Shown: positions 1-8,979, counted from the stretch's first letter. The stretch: 64,000 nt of DNA from Thermoflexibacter ruber (GCF_900113045.1 NZ_FONY01000016.1:1-64000); one strand, 5' to 3'. Program-made: numbers and translations. The notes: generated by a model not told the origin, from the sequence alone.

Positions 1-255
1 ACCTATGGTGCGCCTGATTTAGTGATAGAAATTCTTTCAGAAAGTACTATACACCAAGATTATGAAGAAAAAATGAAAGTTTATGGCAAATATGGAGTAA
101 TAGAGTATTGGATAGTGAATGTAGAAAAAGCAAGTATAGAGATTTATCACAATGAAAACGGTGTAATGCAATTAGCCGAGCAAGTAGCAAAAGGCAGCCC
201 TATTCAAAGTAAGGTCATAGAAGGTTTAGTAATAAATACAGGAGAAATTTTTTAA
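1..255 (+). CDS. Uma2-family endonuclease, C-terminal part (5' end outside window)
   Basis: The reading frame is open from base 1 and ends at the TAA at 253-255, so the start lies outside the window. The first residues include PDLVIEILS, which matches the catalytic strand (PDL..EI) of Uma2-type PD-(D/E)xK nucleases. It is followed by the usual helix and a YWIVN strand. Uma2 proteins are mostly uncharacterised putative restriction-type nucleases, often present in many copies per genome, and their biological role is inferred from fold only. The next gene, 39 bp downstream, belongs to the same family, so this looks like a tandem pair. An internal ATG at 75 is not a credible start because the catalytic motif lies upstream of it. 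Confidence 0.8.
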   Translation, partial: TYGAPDLVIEILSESTIHQDYEEKMKVYGKYGVIEYWIVNVEKASIEIYHNENGVMQLAEQVAKGSPIQSKVIEGLVINTGEIF

Positions 256-294
256 ATACTTTTTCTATCTTTGCCGAGTGAAAATTGATGCTTT

Positions 295-891
295 ATGAAA
301 CATAGTCTTTCTGAGATAGACCTTGACAAAACCTATACCTATGCAGACTACCTTACTTGGCAGTTTGATGAGTGGGTAGAGTTGATTAAAGGGAAAGTTG
401 TGCCTATGGCAGCACCGCTTCGCCTCCACCAAAGAGCATCAAAAAGAATACAATATCAGTTTGAGCATTTTTTTAGTATAAATCACTGTGGTTGTGAAAT
501 TTATAATGCTCCCTTTGATGTTCGCTTTCCTACTAAGCCCGAGGCAAAAAAAGAAAAGGAAATTTACACGGTAGTCCAGCCAGACCTATGTATTTTTTGT
601 GATAAAGAGAAATTAGATGATAAAGGCGGGATAGGTGCCCCAGACCTCATCATTGAGATTATCTCACAAGGTACTCAAAAAAGAGATAAAATATTAAAAA
701 AGGAGCTTTACCAAGAGTTTGGCGTAAAAGAGTTTTGGATTGTTTACCCCAAAGATAAATTAGTAGAAGTTTTTTTATTAAATGAAAGTGGAAAATATGC
801 AGAAGCACAAGTTTATGACCAAGAGGATAACTTGCCAACAAGCATCATTCCCCAATTTAGTGTTAATTTAAAAAAAGTATTCGAGGATTAA
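295..891 (+). CDS. Uma2-family putative endonuclease
   Basis: This is a full-length Uma2-type protein of 198 residues, the family's usual size. An N-terminal region (YTYADYLTW, then ELIKGKVVPM) precedes a central VQPDLCIFC strand. The PDLIIEIIS catalytic core follows, then a helix of the form KRDKILKKELYQEFGVKEFWIV. Known members have a PD-(D/E)xK fold, but substrate and role are unknown for most. It lies between another Uma2 gene and pheS, 15 bp upstream of pheS and on the same strand, so co-transcription is possible. Nothing suggests that the two are functionally linked. The ATG at 295 gives a typical N-terminus. Confidence 0.85.
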   Translation: MKHSLSEIDLDKTYTYADYLTWQFDEWVELIKGKVVPMAAPLRLHQRASKRIQYQFEHFFSINHCGCEIYNAPFDVRFPTKPEAKKEKEIYTVVQPDLCIFCDKEKLDDKGGIGAPDLIIEIISQGTQKRDKILKKELYQEFGVKEFWIVYPKDKLVEVFLLNESGKYAEAQVYDQEDNLPTSIIPQFSVNLKKVFED

Positions 892-906
892 AGCAAAATA
901 ATTTTT

Positions 907-1950
907 ATGCAAGAGCAACTCCATCAAATCAATCAAATTATTGAAGAAATTAAAGACTTTCAAGCAGATACCAAAGAAAAATTAGAAGTTTTCAAAAGCA
1001 AGTTTACAGGGAAAAAAGGGGTAATTACTGCCCTTTTTGACCAAATGAAAAATATAGCGGCAGAGAATCGCAAGGCTTTTGGGCAGGAACTTAACAAACT
1101 CAAAGACATCGCCCAAGAAAAGTTCAAAGAACTTGTAGAGGCAGTAGAAGCAAAAAGTGAAGGCAGCAGTGGTAAGCCTAACGACCTGACGCTCCCTCCC
1201 ATTCCGCATACCTTGGGTTCTATCCACCCGCTCGTACAAACGCGTGCGCGCATTGTAGAGATTTTTGAACGAATTGGTTTTACCCAAACGGAAGCGACTG
1301 AAATTGAGGACGACTACCACAACTTTACCGCACTGAACTTCCCTCCTAATCACCCCGCCAGAGAGATGCAGGATACTTTTTTTATAGAAAAAAAGAAAAG
1401 TGATAGCGAAACAAGTTCGGATATACTCTTGCGAACTCATACCTCTTCGGTGCAGATTCGCTTGATGGAAAAGCAAAAACCGCCTATTCGTTCCCTAATG
1501 ATAGGACGTGTATATAGAAATGAAGCTATCTCTGCCAGAGCGCATTGCTTGTTCCACCAAGTAGAAGGACTGTATGTAGATGAGAATGTGGGGTTTGCAG
1601 ATTTAAAGCAAACACTTTATCATTTTGCTAAGGAAATGTTTGGTAAAGATACCAAAGTACGTTATCGTCCTTCTTACTTCCCATTTACAGAACCAAGTGC
1701 AGAAATAGATGTTACCTGCTTGATTTGCAAAGGAAAAGGCTGCAATGTCTGCAAATATTCAGGCTGGGTAGAGATTGCTGGCTCGGGCATGGTTCACCCT
1801 AACGTGTTGGAAAACTGCGGAATAGACTCAGAAAAATATACAGGCTTTGCTTTTGGCATGGGCATAGAAAGGGTAACTATGCTCAAATACCAAATCAAAG
1901 ACTTACGTTTGTTTACTGAAAATGATGTGCGTTTTCTAAGACAGTTTTAA
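907..1950 (+). CDS. pheS: Phenylalanine--tRNA ligase alpha subunit
   Basis: This 347-residue protein has the PheS layout: an N-terminal helical tRNA-binding hairpin (about residues 1-90), then the class II synthetase core. Visible landmarks are IHPLVQTRARIVEIFERIGF, the EMQDTFF motif, LRTHTSSVQIR (motif 2 region) and the C-terminal GMGIERVTMLKY (motif 3). A paired-cysteine segment (CLICKGKGCNVC) before the EIAGSGMVHPNVL block is normal for bacterial PheS. It catalyses phenylalanylation of tRNA-Phe in an alpha2-beta2 complex with PheT. pheT is not in this window. It runs convergent to nuoD with only 12 bp between the stop codons. Confidence 0.97.
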   Translation: MQEQLHQINQIIEEIKDFQADTKEKLEVFKSKFTGKKGVITALFDQMKNIAAENRKAFGQELNKLKDIAQEKFKELVEAVEAKSEGSSGKPNDLTLPPIPHTLGSIHPLVQTRARIVEIFERIGFTQTEATEIEDDYHNFTALNFPPNHPAREMQDTFFIEKKKSDSETSSDILLRTHTSSVQIRLMEKQKPPIRSLMIGRVYRNEAISARAHCLFHQVEGLYVDENVGFADLKQTLYHFAKEMFGKDTKVRYRPSYFPFTEPSAEIDVTCLICKGKGCNVCKYSGWVEIAGSGMVHPNVLENCGIDSEKYTGFAFGMGIERVTMLKYQIKDLRLFTENDVRFLRQF

Positions 1951-1962
1951 AGTAGGGTATTT

Positions 1963-3180
1963 TTACCTATCTACTTCTCCCATAACTAAGTCCAAAGAAC
2001 CTACAATAGCAATCAGGTCTGCCAGCATTACGCCCTTGCTTAGTGCAGAAAGCACTGACAGATTACAAAACGAGCAAGCTCTGGCTTTTATTCTGAAAGG
2101 AATATCGCTATTAGGGATAGTTCGGAAAAAAAATCCTAACTCTCCCTTGGGGTTTTCCGCTCTTGCATAGTAGTCTATCTGTTCTTTGAATCGTATTTTC
2201 TTAGGAACTGCTGCTTGCGGGTCAAACTCTCGTGTGCGTTTCAAATCCGTTGTGAGCCTTAGTAAACACTGTTTGACGATTTTTAAAGACTCGGCACACT
2301 CCATTGCCCTTACATAAGTCCTGTCCCAGCAATCACCCAAAGTCCCCATTTGCCCTTGCCCTACGGGTATTTCAAAATCCAACTCAGGATAGACAGAATA
2401 AGCATCAACCTTTCTTAAATCAAATTTCAATCCTGAAGCCCTCAGCATAGGACCTGTAACTCCGTAGTTAATTGCCATTGCTAAGGGAAGCACGCCTATA
2501 TTTGCTGTTCTTTCTACAAAAATCTTATTTTCTACTAACAGTTGCTGAAATTCTGTCAATTTGGGTTGTAGATAGTCTGCAAACTCTTGGCACTTCTCCT
2601 CAAAGCCTACAGGCAAGTCGTAGTAAAGCCCTCCAATCCAAATGTAGTTATACAACATTCTTGCCCCTGAAACCCATTCTAAAAGCCTCAAAATATGTTC
2701 TCTATCTCGCATTAGCCAGAGAAAGGGAGTTACCGCTCCTATATCCAAGCCATACGTTCCCAGAGCCACAAAATGAGAAGCAATACGATTTAATTCTGCC
2801 ACTAACACCCTGATATACTCCACCCTCTTAGGTATCTGCTGCGTAATGCCTAACATTTTTTCTATGCCCAAAGCGTAAGCGTGTTCAGAGTTCATCGCCG
2901 CTACGTAGTCCATTCTATCCACATACGGAATAGTTTGGTTATAAGCCATAGACTCGGCGTGTTTTTCAAAGCACCGATGCAAATAGCCTATATGCGGAAC
3001 TACCTCCTTGATAATCTCTCCATCAGTTATCACTTCCAGACGCAATACTCCGTGCATGGAGGGGTGCTGAGGTCCTAAATTAATCAGCATTTCCTCCGTC
3101 CTGAGCTGCTCCGCCTTGTGCTTGGTTGGCTCGGAAATAGCAAGATTTTCTTTTTTAAATTGGTATTGAATTTTACTCAT
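1963..3180 (-). CDS. nuoD: NADH-quinone oxidoreductase subunit D (49-kDa subunit)
   Basis: At 405 residues this is a complete NuoD, the quinone-site subunit of the peripheral arm of complex I. Diagnostic segments are the GPQHPSMHGVLRLE stretch near residue 34, IGYLHRCFEKHAE, MNSEHAYALGIEKMLG, and a C-terminal CSFCNLSVLSALSKGVMLADLIAIVGSLDLVMGEVDR-type ending. The surprise is the context. Upstream is a divergent VWA gene and downstream is convergent pheS, so no other nuo gene is adjacent on either side. The subunit must be expressed from its own promoter, with the rest of the complex encoded elsewhere. The ATG at 3180 gives a normal N-terminus. Confidence 0.97.
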   Translation of the reverse strand: MSKIQYQFKKENLAISEPTKHKAEQLRTEEMLINLGPQHPSMHGVLRLEVITDGEIIKEVVPHIGYLHRCFEKHAESMAYNQTIPYVDRMDYVAAMNSEHAYALGIEKMLGITQQIPKRVEYIRVLVAELNRIASHFVALGTYGLDIGAVTPFLWLMRDREHILRLLEWVSGARMLYNYIWIGGLYYDLPVGFEEKCQEFADYLQPKLTEFQQLLVENKIFVERTANIGVLPLAMAINYGVTGPMLRASGLKFDLRKVDAYSVYPELDFEIPVGQGQMGTLGDCWDRTYVRAMECAESLKIVKQCLLRLTTDLKRTREFDPQAAVPKKIRFKEQIDYYARAENPKGELGFFFRTIPNSDIPFRIKARACSFCNLSVLSALSKGVMLADLIAIVGSLDLVMGEVDR

Positions 3181-3300
3181 CTGCTTAAATAGCCTACTTT
3201 AATTTTCCCAAATTTCTATAATTTTACAAGAAAACAAGAGCATAAGGCTTAAAGAAATGGTAAAAATTCTAAAATGATGCAGGAATGATTGCAAAAGTTA

Positions 3301-3308
3301 TATCTTTG
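3301..3308 (+). promoter_or_regulatory. Possible -7 promoter box of the VWA gene
   Basis: TATCTTTG is an exact match to the Bacteroidota -7 consensus TAnnTTTG and lies 28 bp before the ATG at 3337. No good TTTG-type -33 element is found at the expected spacing, so the call rests on one box and on position in the divergent intergenic region. Confidence 0.35.
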
Positions 3309-3336
3309 CTTAGGACAAACAAAAACTCTTGACTGA

Positions 3337-5430
3337 ATGACTAATCTATTTACGGAATACTCTCCTTATTTCTTGATTTTGTGCGTATTAGTGGGTTTGG
3401 CGTATGCTATTTTGCTCTATACCAAAGAGGCACCTTGGGGACTGTCGCTAAATCGTATCTTGGCTTCTTTGCGCTTCCTATTAGTAAGTCTGATATGTTT
3501 TCTATTGCTCAATCCCTTTATCCGACTGATAAAAAACTACTTTGAGAAACCTGTAATAGTCATTGCCATAGACAATTCTCAGTCAATTCCCCTTACCAAC
3601 GATACTACGGCTATCAATGCTCTTAAAAAAGAATTAGATGTATTATCTAATGAGTTGAAAGACAAAGAGTTTGAAGTAGCTATTCAAACACTGAACGAGG
3701 GAACTTCAGAAGAAAAAGTAAGCAATGTAAAGTTTGACCATCCTTCTACTAACTTAGGTAACTTACTCTCTACCGTGCAAAGTAACTACGAAAATAGAAA
3801 TCTTGCAGGCGTAATCTTACTTTCCGATGGTATTTACAATCAAGGAGTTGCTCCTACCTATAGCACCTATAATATGAGCATACATACCATTGGCATTGGG
3901 GATACCGTCCCACAAAGCGATTTGAGCTTGAAAGCAGTATATCACAACAAAATTGCTTATTTGGGTAATAAATTTCCAATTTTAGCTGAAATCAATAATA
4001 CAGGTTTTTTAGGAAAACAGACTTCTTTGGTGCTTTCTCAAAATGGGAACATCATAGAAAGCAAAACTTTAAATTTTACAAAGGAAAATGAACTGCAACA
4101 AGTACAATTCTTGGTAGAGGCAAAGGAAAAAGGCATGAGCCATTATATAGTAGAGTTAAAAGCCTTAGGAGGGGAGTTTACTGCTCGCAACAACACCAAG
4201 CACATCTATATAGACATTTTAGACGGTAGAGAAAAAATTTTGATGCTTGCCGCCTCGCCCCACCCAGACATCAAGGCGATACGCTCTGCAATGGAGAAAA
4301 ATGAAAATTACCAAATAGATGTTTTTATTCCAGACCTCATGCCTGCTGAGCAGTTGAAAAAAAATGAGAAATACGATTTAGTCATTTTCCACCAACTGCC
4401 CTCTAAAAGAGGAGTTACTGCCAATAACCTGATGAAGGAAATCATGGCAAAAAATATTCCCTCTATTTTCATCATCGGAAGCGAAACAAATTTATTGAAT
4501 TTCAATAACTTGCAAGTAGGTGTAAATGTGTTGGCAAGTGGCTTTCAGACAGACAAGGTTACTCCTGCCTTTAACAACAATTTCAATAGATTTAACTTTT
4601 CTGACGAGAAAAAGTCAGTAGTAGGAAGGTATCCCCCTATCACTGTACCTTTTGGCAACTATCGCATAGCGGCAAACTCAGAAGTAGTGCTTTACCAAAG
4701 AGTAGGGAGTTTAGTAACGGAGAAACCTCTGCTCGTAGTCAATGAAAATAATGACAAAAAAACAGCTATTGTCATTGGAGAAGGCTTGTGGCAGTGGAGA
4801 TTACAAGAGTATGCTAAAAATGAGAATCAAGAGGCTTTTGATGAGTTTTTTCCCAAATTGATACAGTACGTATCTGCCAAAGAAGACAAGCGAAAGTTCA
4901 GGGTAAATACCACCCTTAGCGAATACCTAAGTACCGAAAGCGTACTTTTTGAAACCGAAGCCTACAACGACATCTACGAGAAAATCTACGGGCAAAAAAT
5001 TGATTTACAACTTACTGATGAAAAAGGAAACCGTACTAACTACACTTATACCAATGCTTCCGAAGGCTTCAAGTACAAAATTAATGAACTGCCCCAAGGC
5101 ATCTACCGCTTCAAAGCCAATACTGTCATAGAAGGCAAGCAGGAAAGTGCCACAGGTGAGTTTACCATCAGGGAGTTGCAAATAGAAGCACTGAACACCA
5201 CTGCGGATTTTAACCTACTTAGGCAACTTTCCAAGCAGACGGGAGGCATCTTTGTAAAAAGCGAAAATCTCAATCAACTCAAAGAAAAACTGCTCACCGC
5301 CAAAGCGCAAAGCACTATCCACAGTAGCGAAGAAGTTAGCGAGTTGATTCATCTTAAGTGGTTATTTTTCTTGCTCATCAGTTTGGTAAGCGTAGAATGG
5401 TTTGTAAGAAAGTTTAGAGGAAGCTATTAG
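3337..5430 (+). CDS. Membrane-anchored VWA-domain protein
   Basis: This 697-residue protein has two N-terminal membrane helices (about residues 8-28 and 42-62) and a von Willebrand A domain whose MIDAS motif D-N-S-Q-S starts at residue 79, followed by an LLSDG strand. A long extracytoplasmic beta-rich region comes next, then a C-terminal membrane helix (about 672-692) and a short basic tail. The layout resembles large membrane proteins of unknown function in Bacteroidota that occur with BatA/BatB-like and MoxR-like proteins, but no MoxR ATPase or DUF58 gene is seen here. The function is not known. The intact MIDAS suggests metal-dependent protein binding. A coiled-coil membrane protein, CvpA and YajQ follow on the same strand. 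Confidence 0.8.
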   Translation: MTNLFTEYSPYFLILCVLVGLAYAILLYTKEAPWGLSLNRILASLRFLLVSLICFLLLNPFIRLIKNYFEKPVIVIAIDNSQSIPLTNDTTAINALKKELDVLSNELKDKEFEVAIQTLNEGTSEEKVSNVKFDHPSTNLGNLLSTVQSNYENRNLAGVILLSDGIYNQGVAPTYSTYNMSIHTIGIGDTVPQSDLSLKAVYHNKIAYLGNKFPILAEINNTGFLGKQTSLVLSQNGNIIESKTLNFTKENELQQVQFLVEAKEKGMSHYIVELKALGGEFTARNNTKHIYIDILDGREKILMLAASPHPDIKAIRSAMEKNENYQIDVFIPDLMPAEQLKKNEKYDLVIFHQLPSKRGVTANNLMKEIMAKNIPSIFIIGSETNLLNFNNLQVGVNVLASGFQTDKVTPAFNNNFNRFNFSDEKKSVVGRYPPITVPFGNYRIAANSEVVLYQRVGSLVTEKPLLVVNENNDKKTAIVIGEGLWQWRLQEYAKNENQEAFDEFFPKLIQYVSAKEDKRKFRVNTTLSEYLSTESVLFETEAYNDIYEKIYGQKIDLQLTDEKGNRTNYTYTNASEGFKYKINELPQGIYRFKANTVIEGKQESATGEFTIRELQIEALNTTADFNLLRQLSKQTGGIFVKSENLNQLKEKLLTAKAQSTIHSSEEVSELIHLKWLFFLLISLVSVEWFVRKFRGSY

Positions 5431-5536
5431 GACAAAAATACTTAAAGTTTTACTTTAACTTTTTACTGTAAAAATTTGACTATTAAGTTTTTTTACTTAA
5501 TTTAGCGGTAGAATTACTTATGCCAATCGCTTACTC

Positions 5537-6442
5537 ATGTTATTTTCTCGTAAAAATATGAATATCAATATTAGAAAAAGTATGATTTCGCAAGCAAGCC
5601 TCATTCGGATTGTAGTAATTATACTTTTGGCAGGTTTGGGGGTGTACTTGGTAGCGAAGCCCAGTCTTTCCCAAGAAGATGAGCAGATACTTCGCAATCT
5701 CGAGGCAAGTAACCAAGAACTTGCTAAAATAAATGAATCGCATTTGAAAACGATAAAAAATCGCGAAGAGGAAATAGTGGACTTAAAAAAGAGTATAGAA
5801 GAATTGAAAAAAAACATAGAAAAGCGCGACCAAATGCTCGAAGCCAAGGGGCAACAAATGAATGAAAAACAGATGACACTCTCCGAGTTAGAAAATATGA
5901 TTCGCGAACTCAAAGATGATAAAAAGCGTCTGCATGACATCATAGAAACTAAAAGTAAAGAGTTAGAAGCCCTCGCCGAGAGAAGCAAAGAACAAAACAA
6001 CTTGCTCAAATCTAACCAAGACCTGCTCGCAGAATCTCAGAAACAACTTAAAGAAGCCAAAGAAGAACTAAAAAGGACGCAAGATGACCTCAAAAATATT
6101 ACACAATCTAATGGCAACGCACAAAACGAGGTCAAAGAACTTAGAGCGCAGGTCAATAAACTCATGGAAGAACTAAGCAACTCGCGTACAGAATTGAATA
6201 AATCAAAGATTGAGTTAAGCGATGCAAAAACGGAACTCCGCATCATCAAGGATTTGACTGCCACTACCCAAGCCAAAATGCAAGCTGAAGATACTAACTC
6301 TGGCTTGCTCAAACTTTTGGCAGTACTTTGCGTAATCATAGTATTTGTGATGTTTGTGATTTACATTTGGCAGCGTTCCCCTAATCAAAATCACTCACAG
6401 CACAATAATAATGGTGGGAACTTTAATTCTTCTCATTTTTAA
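5537..6442 (+). CDS. Coiled-coil protein with membrane helices at both ends
   Basis: I do not recognise a named family in this 301-residue protein. A hydrophobic segment (about residues 22-41) precedes some 210 residues of charged heptad-like sequence rich in Glu, Lys, Leu and Asn, which reads as a long coiled coil. A second hydrophobic segment (about 257-277) and an Asn/His-rich tail follow. The shape suggests a hairpin anchored by both ends in the inner membrane with the coiled coil on one side. A scaffold or spacer role is an inference from shape only. The neighbours are a VWA membrane protein upstream and a CvpA-like membrane protein 14 bp downstream. Confidence 0.7.
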   Translation: MLFSRKNMNINIRKSMISQASLIRIVVIILLAGLGVYLVAKPSLSQEDEQILRNLEASNQELAKINESHLKTIKNREEEIVDLKKSIEELKKNIEKRDQMLEAKGQQMNEKQMTLSELENMIRELKDDKKRLHDIIETKSKELEALAERSKEQNNLLKSNQDLLAESQKQLKEAKEELKRTQDDLKNITQSNGNAQNEVKELRAQVNKLMEELSNSRTELNKSKIELSDAKTELRIIKDLTATTQAKMQAEDTNSGLLKLLAVLCVIIVFVMFVIYIWQRSPNQNHSQHNNNGGNFNSSHF

Positions 6443-6456
6443 AGTTTGATAGTATA

Positions 6457-6993
6457 TTGACAGAGAATAGTATTTTTGACAATATCAGTTCCTTAGACGG
6501 AATTATTTTGCTTTTTCTGATTTTAGGAGCATACAAAGGCTACAAAAAAGGACTGATTGTAGAAATTATCTCCTTATTGATTTTTATTGTACTTTTAATT
6601 TTGATTTTCAAAGGCTTGCAAGTAGGACACGACTGGGCAGAGCTTTCTAAAAGTGTTTCATTTACAAGTTTTTTATTATTCTTTGTGTTGATAGCCTTGG
6701 CAGTGAGTTGGATAGGTAAGCTGCTCAAAACCATAGTAAAAAAAGTGCTTTTTGAAGGTTTTGACAATATTTTAGGAGCAGTATTTGGAATGTTTAAGTA
6801 TGCAGTGGCGATGGCGATTCTCTTACAGCTATTTACCTACATAGGCATTACCAATGCCAATAAACTTTCCAATTCCAAATTTTATCCCTTACTTACACGC
6901 TCAGCGGAAGTTACCTCCCAAGTTCTGTCCCATATTCCTCAATATCAAGAAATGATAGAGGCAATCCAACAACAACTACAGAGAAAGTTTTAA
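6457..6993 (+). CDS. CvpA-family membrane protein
   Basis: The 178 residues form about four hydrophobic helices, beginning LDGIILLFLILGAYKGYKKGLI. That opening, with the G-Y-K-K-G turn after helix 1, is characteristic of the CvpA/colicin V production family. Family members are inner-membrane proteins of poorly defined role, linked in E. coli to colicin V export and in other bacteria to envelope stress tolerance. The start is a TTG at 6457. No in-frame ATG exists before helix 3, and the N-terminus from the TTG matches the family's length, so TTG is the likely true start. It lies 14 bp after the coiled-coil gene and 14 bp before yajQ, suggesting an operon. Confidence 0.8.
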   Translation: MTENSIFDNISSLDGIILLFLILGAYKGYKKGLIVEIISLLIFIVLLILIFKGLQVGHDWAELSKSVSFTSFLLFFVLIALAVSWIGKLLKTIVKKVLFEGFDNILGAVFGMFKYAVAMAILLQLFTYIGITNANKLSNSKFYPLLTRSAEVTSQVLSHIPQYQEMIEAIQQQLQRKF

Positions 6994-7007
6994 ACTGATT
7001 TACGACT

Positions 7008-7505
7008 ATGGCATCATTTGACATTGTAAACAAAATAGACCACCAAACACTTGATAATGCTATCAATACCTCAAAGAAGGAAATTACTACGCGCTTTGAT
7101 TTCAAAGACTCTAAGACAGAGATAGAATTGGATAAAAAGAACCTCATTGTGCATATCACCACAGAAAACGACCTGAGAATGAAGGCGGTCATCAAGGTTA
7201 TCATAGAACGCATGGTCAAACAAGGTTTAGATGCCAAATCTTTGGACCTGAGCCAAGAGGAATACCAATCTGGTGCAGTATTGAAAAAAGAAATCCCTAT
7301 CAAAGAAGGTCTGGACAAAGAGATAGCCAAGAAAATAGTCAAAGAAATCAAAGACCTTAATCTCAAAGTCCAATCTGCCATCATGGACGACCAAGTACGC
7401 GTAACAGGGAAAAAAATAGATGATTTGCAAAAAGTGATTGCTTTTTGTCGCCAAAGACAAGAGGCATGGGGTGTTCCTTTGCAATTTGTCAATATGAAAA
7501 GTTAG
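7008..7505 (+). CDS. YajQ-family nucleotide-binding protein
   Basis: The 165 residues are the typical length of YajQ (UPF0234). They begin MASFDIVNKIDHQTLDNA and contain RFDFKDSKTEIEL near the N-terminus and VRVTGKKIDDLQKVIAFCR near the C-terminus. The fold is two RNP-like alpha/beta domains. Members bind RNA or nucleotides, and in Xanthomonas a homologue binds cyclic di-GMP and acts as a transcription co-regulator. Which ligand applies here cannot be read from sequence. It lies 14 bp after the CvpA-like gene and is the last gene of the co-directional run. Confidence 0.92.
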   Translation: MASFDIVNKIDHQTLDNAINTSKKEITTRFDFKDSKTEIELDKKNLIVHITTENDLRMKAVIKVIIERMVKQGLDAKSLDLSQEEYQSGAVLKKEIPIKEGLDKEIAKKIVKEIKDLNLKVQSAIMDDQVRVTGKKIDDLQKVIAFCRQRQEAWGVPLQFVNMKS

Positions 7506-7783
7506 AGAATTTTATCGCTCTCGAGAATTGGAGAAGTAAATTTGATGACTTCATAAGGCTATATTTAGAAGCTATTTTCATAAGTACTTCAAAATTAATC
7601 TAATAAATTCAATTTTATCTACAAAGATGTGCCTTTTGCCTCCATTTATCTTCTTGCCTTCGTCAATCTAATCTTTTTTGCACAACTATTAAAAAAAGTA
7701 GTAGTGAGTTTCTAAAGATAGTCTTAGGAAAAGTTATTTATTTTGCAAGCCAACATCATAATAAAGAAAGACTATAAAAGCGT
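7506..7783. other. Gene-free interval between yajQ and lpxH-like gene
   Basis: This is 278 bp of AT-rich sequence with no credible ORF, no tRNA and no strong hairpin that I can see. It presumably holds the promoter of the downstream hydrolase, but no full consensus pair stands out. Confidence 0.5.
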
Positions 7784-8593
7784 ATGATTCCGCACATAGC
7801 AGATTTACAAGGTAAAAAAATTTATTTTGCCTCAGACTTTCACCTTGGTGTGCCTAACCGCAAGGAGAGTTTGAAAAGGGAGTTAAAAATTATTCGCTGG
7901 TTGGATATAGCGAGGCAAGATGCGGCACATATTTTCCTGATGGGAGATATTTTTGATTTTTGGTTTGAGTATAAGCACGTTATTCCTAAGGGTTTTGTGA
8001 GGTTTCAAGCCAAAGTAGCCGAGATAGTAGATGGTGGAGTGCCCATTAGCTTTTTTACGGGGAATCACGACTTGTGGATGTTCTCTTACTTTACTGAGGA
8101 GTTGGGAGTAAGCATATATGATAAACCACAAACTGCTCGCTTTCAGGGAAAAGATTTTTTGCTCGGGCATGGAGATGGTTTAGGGCATGGAGATTATAAG
8201 TACAAAATGTTAAAAAAGTTTTTTTTTCAAGTACGGCTTTTCCAGTGGCTTTTTGACCGATTGATGCCTTCTTATTTTGGAATGTCCTTTGGACATAGAT
8301 GGTCTAAACATAGCAAACTTATCAAAGGCGACCCTCCTGCTTTTTTAGGCGATAAAGAATTTATTTGGCAATATTGCAAAGAGGTAGAAAAGCAGTGGCA
8401 TTTTGATTATTATGTATTTGGACACAGGCATTTCCCTCTTGACTTAGAAGTTGGGGGCAATCCAAATGCTCCTGCGGGCAGGTATTTCAACATCGGTGAA
8501 TGGGTAAAAAAGTGTACTTTTGGGGTTTTTGATGGGGAGAAGTTTCATCTCAAAACTTTTAAAAACGACATCATAGAAGATTATCTGGCTTAG
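7784..8593 (+). CDS. lpxH: UDP-2,3-diacylglucosamine diphosphatase (LpxH-like metallophosphoesterase)
   Basis: This 269-residue calcineurin-like phosphoesterase has the LpxH motif order: ASDFHLG near the N-terminus, MGDIFDFWFEY, TGNHDLWM, LGHGDGLG and a late FGHRHFPL. These supply the Asp, His and Asn ligands of the two-metal centre. LpxH removes UMP from UDP-2,3-diacylglucosamine to give lipid X, a peripheral inner-membrane step of lipid A synthesis. The length and the H-R-H-x-P ending fit Bacteroidota members. A related phosphoesterase of unknown substrate remains possible. It ends by overlapping the stop codon of the convergent VOC gene (TTAG, shared bases 8590-8593). Confidence 0.85.
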   Translation: MIPHIADLQGKKIYFASDFHLGVPNRKESLKRELKIIRWLDIARQDAAHIFLMGDIFDFWFEYKHVIPKGFVRFQAKVAEIVDGGVPISFFTGNHDLWMFSYFTEELGVSIYDKPQTARFQGKDFLLGHGDGLGHGDYKYKMLKKFFFQVRLFQWLFDRLMPSYFGMSFGHRWSKHSKLIKGDPPAFLGDKEFIWQYCKEVEKQWHFDYYVFGHRHFPLDLEVGGNPNAPAGRYFNIGEWVKKCTFGVFDGEKFHLKTFKNDIIEDYLA

Positions 8594-8979
8594 ATGGTAA
8601 TTTCTATTCTGTTATTTTCAGGGTCTAAAACCACACTTTCGTAATAGCCGTCTCCTGTCCATCGTGCCTCACCCAATACTTTATAGCCTTCAGAACGCAG
8701 TGTTTCAGTAAGTTCATCTACTTTTTCCTTGCTTCCTACTGACATAGCAAAATGAATCAGTCCAAGATATTGCTTATCCAAGTCATTTTGATTGGCAGGA
8801 ATAGTAGGAATGTGCATCAGTTCGAGTCTTGCCCCTGTATCAAAACTAATAAAGTACGAAGTATAATTTTTCTTCGGATTGGTATATTTTTCTCCTGCTT
8901 TCCCACCAAAAAAACGAGTGTAAAAATTTTTTTGGGCTTCTAAGTCTTTTACCCATAGAGCGATGTGTTCTATTTTCAT
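8590..8979 (-). CDS. VOC-family (glyoxalase/bleomycin-resistance fold) protein
   Basis: These 129 residues form one VOC domain of two beta-alpha-beta-beta-beta modules. The candidate metal quartet is visible: His in KIEHIALWV, Glu in RLELMHIP, His in GLIHFAMS and Glu in NRIEITI. The substrate cannot be read off. Family members include glyoxalase I, fosfomycin and bleomycin resistance proteins and dioxygenases, and many single-domain members are uncharacterised. It lies upstream of and convergent with the lpxH-like gene. The MarR gene lies 103 bp further on, in the same orientation. Confidence 0.88.
   Translation of the reverse strand: MKIEHIALWVKDLEAQKNFYTRFFGGKAGEKYTNPKKNYTSYFISFDTGARLELMHIPTIPANQNDLDKQYLGLIHFAMSVGSKEKVDELTETLRSEGYKVLGEARWTGDGYYESVVLDPENNRIEITI

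Noticed and set aside
982-1476. 164-codon minus-strand frame inside pheS
   Set aside because: Antisense to an unmistakable pheS, with no recognisable motif.
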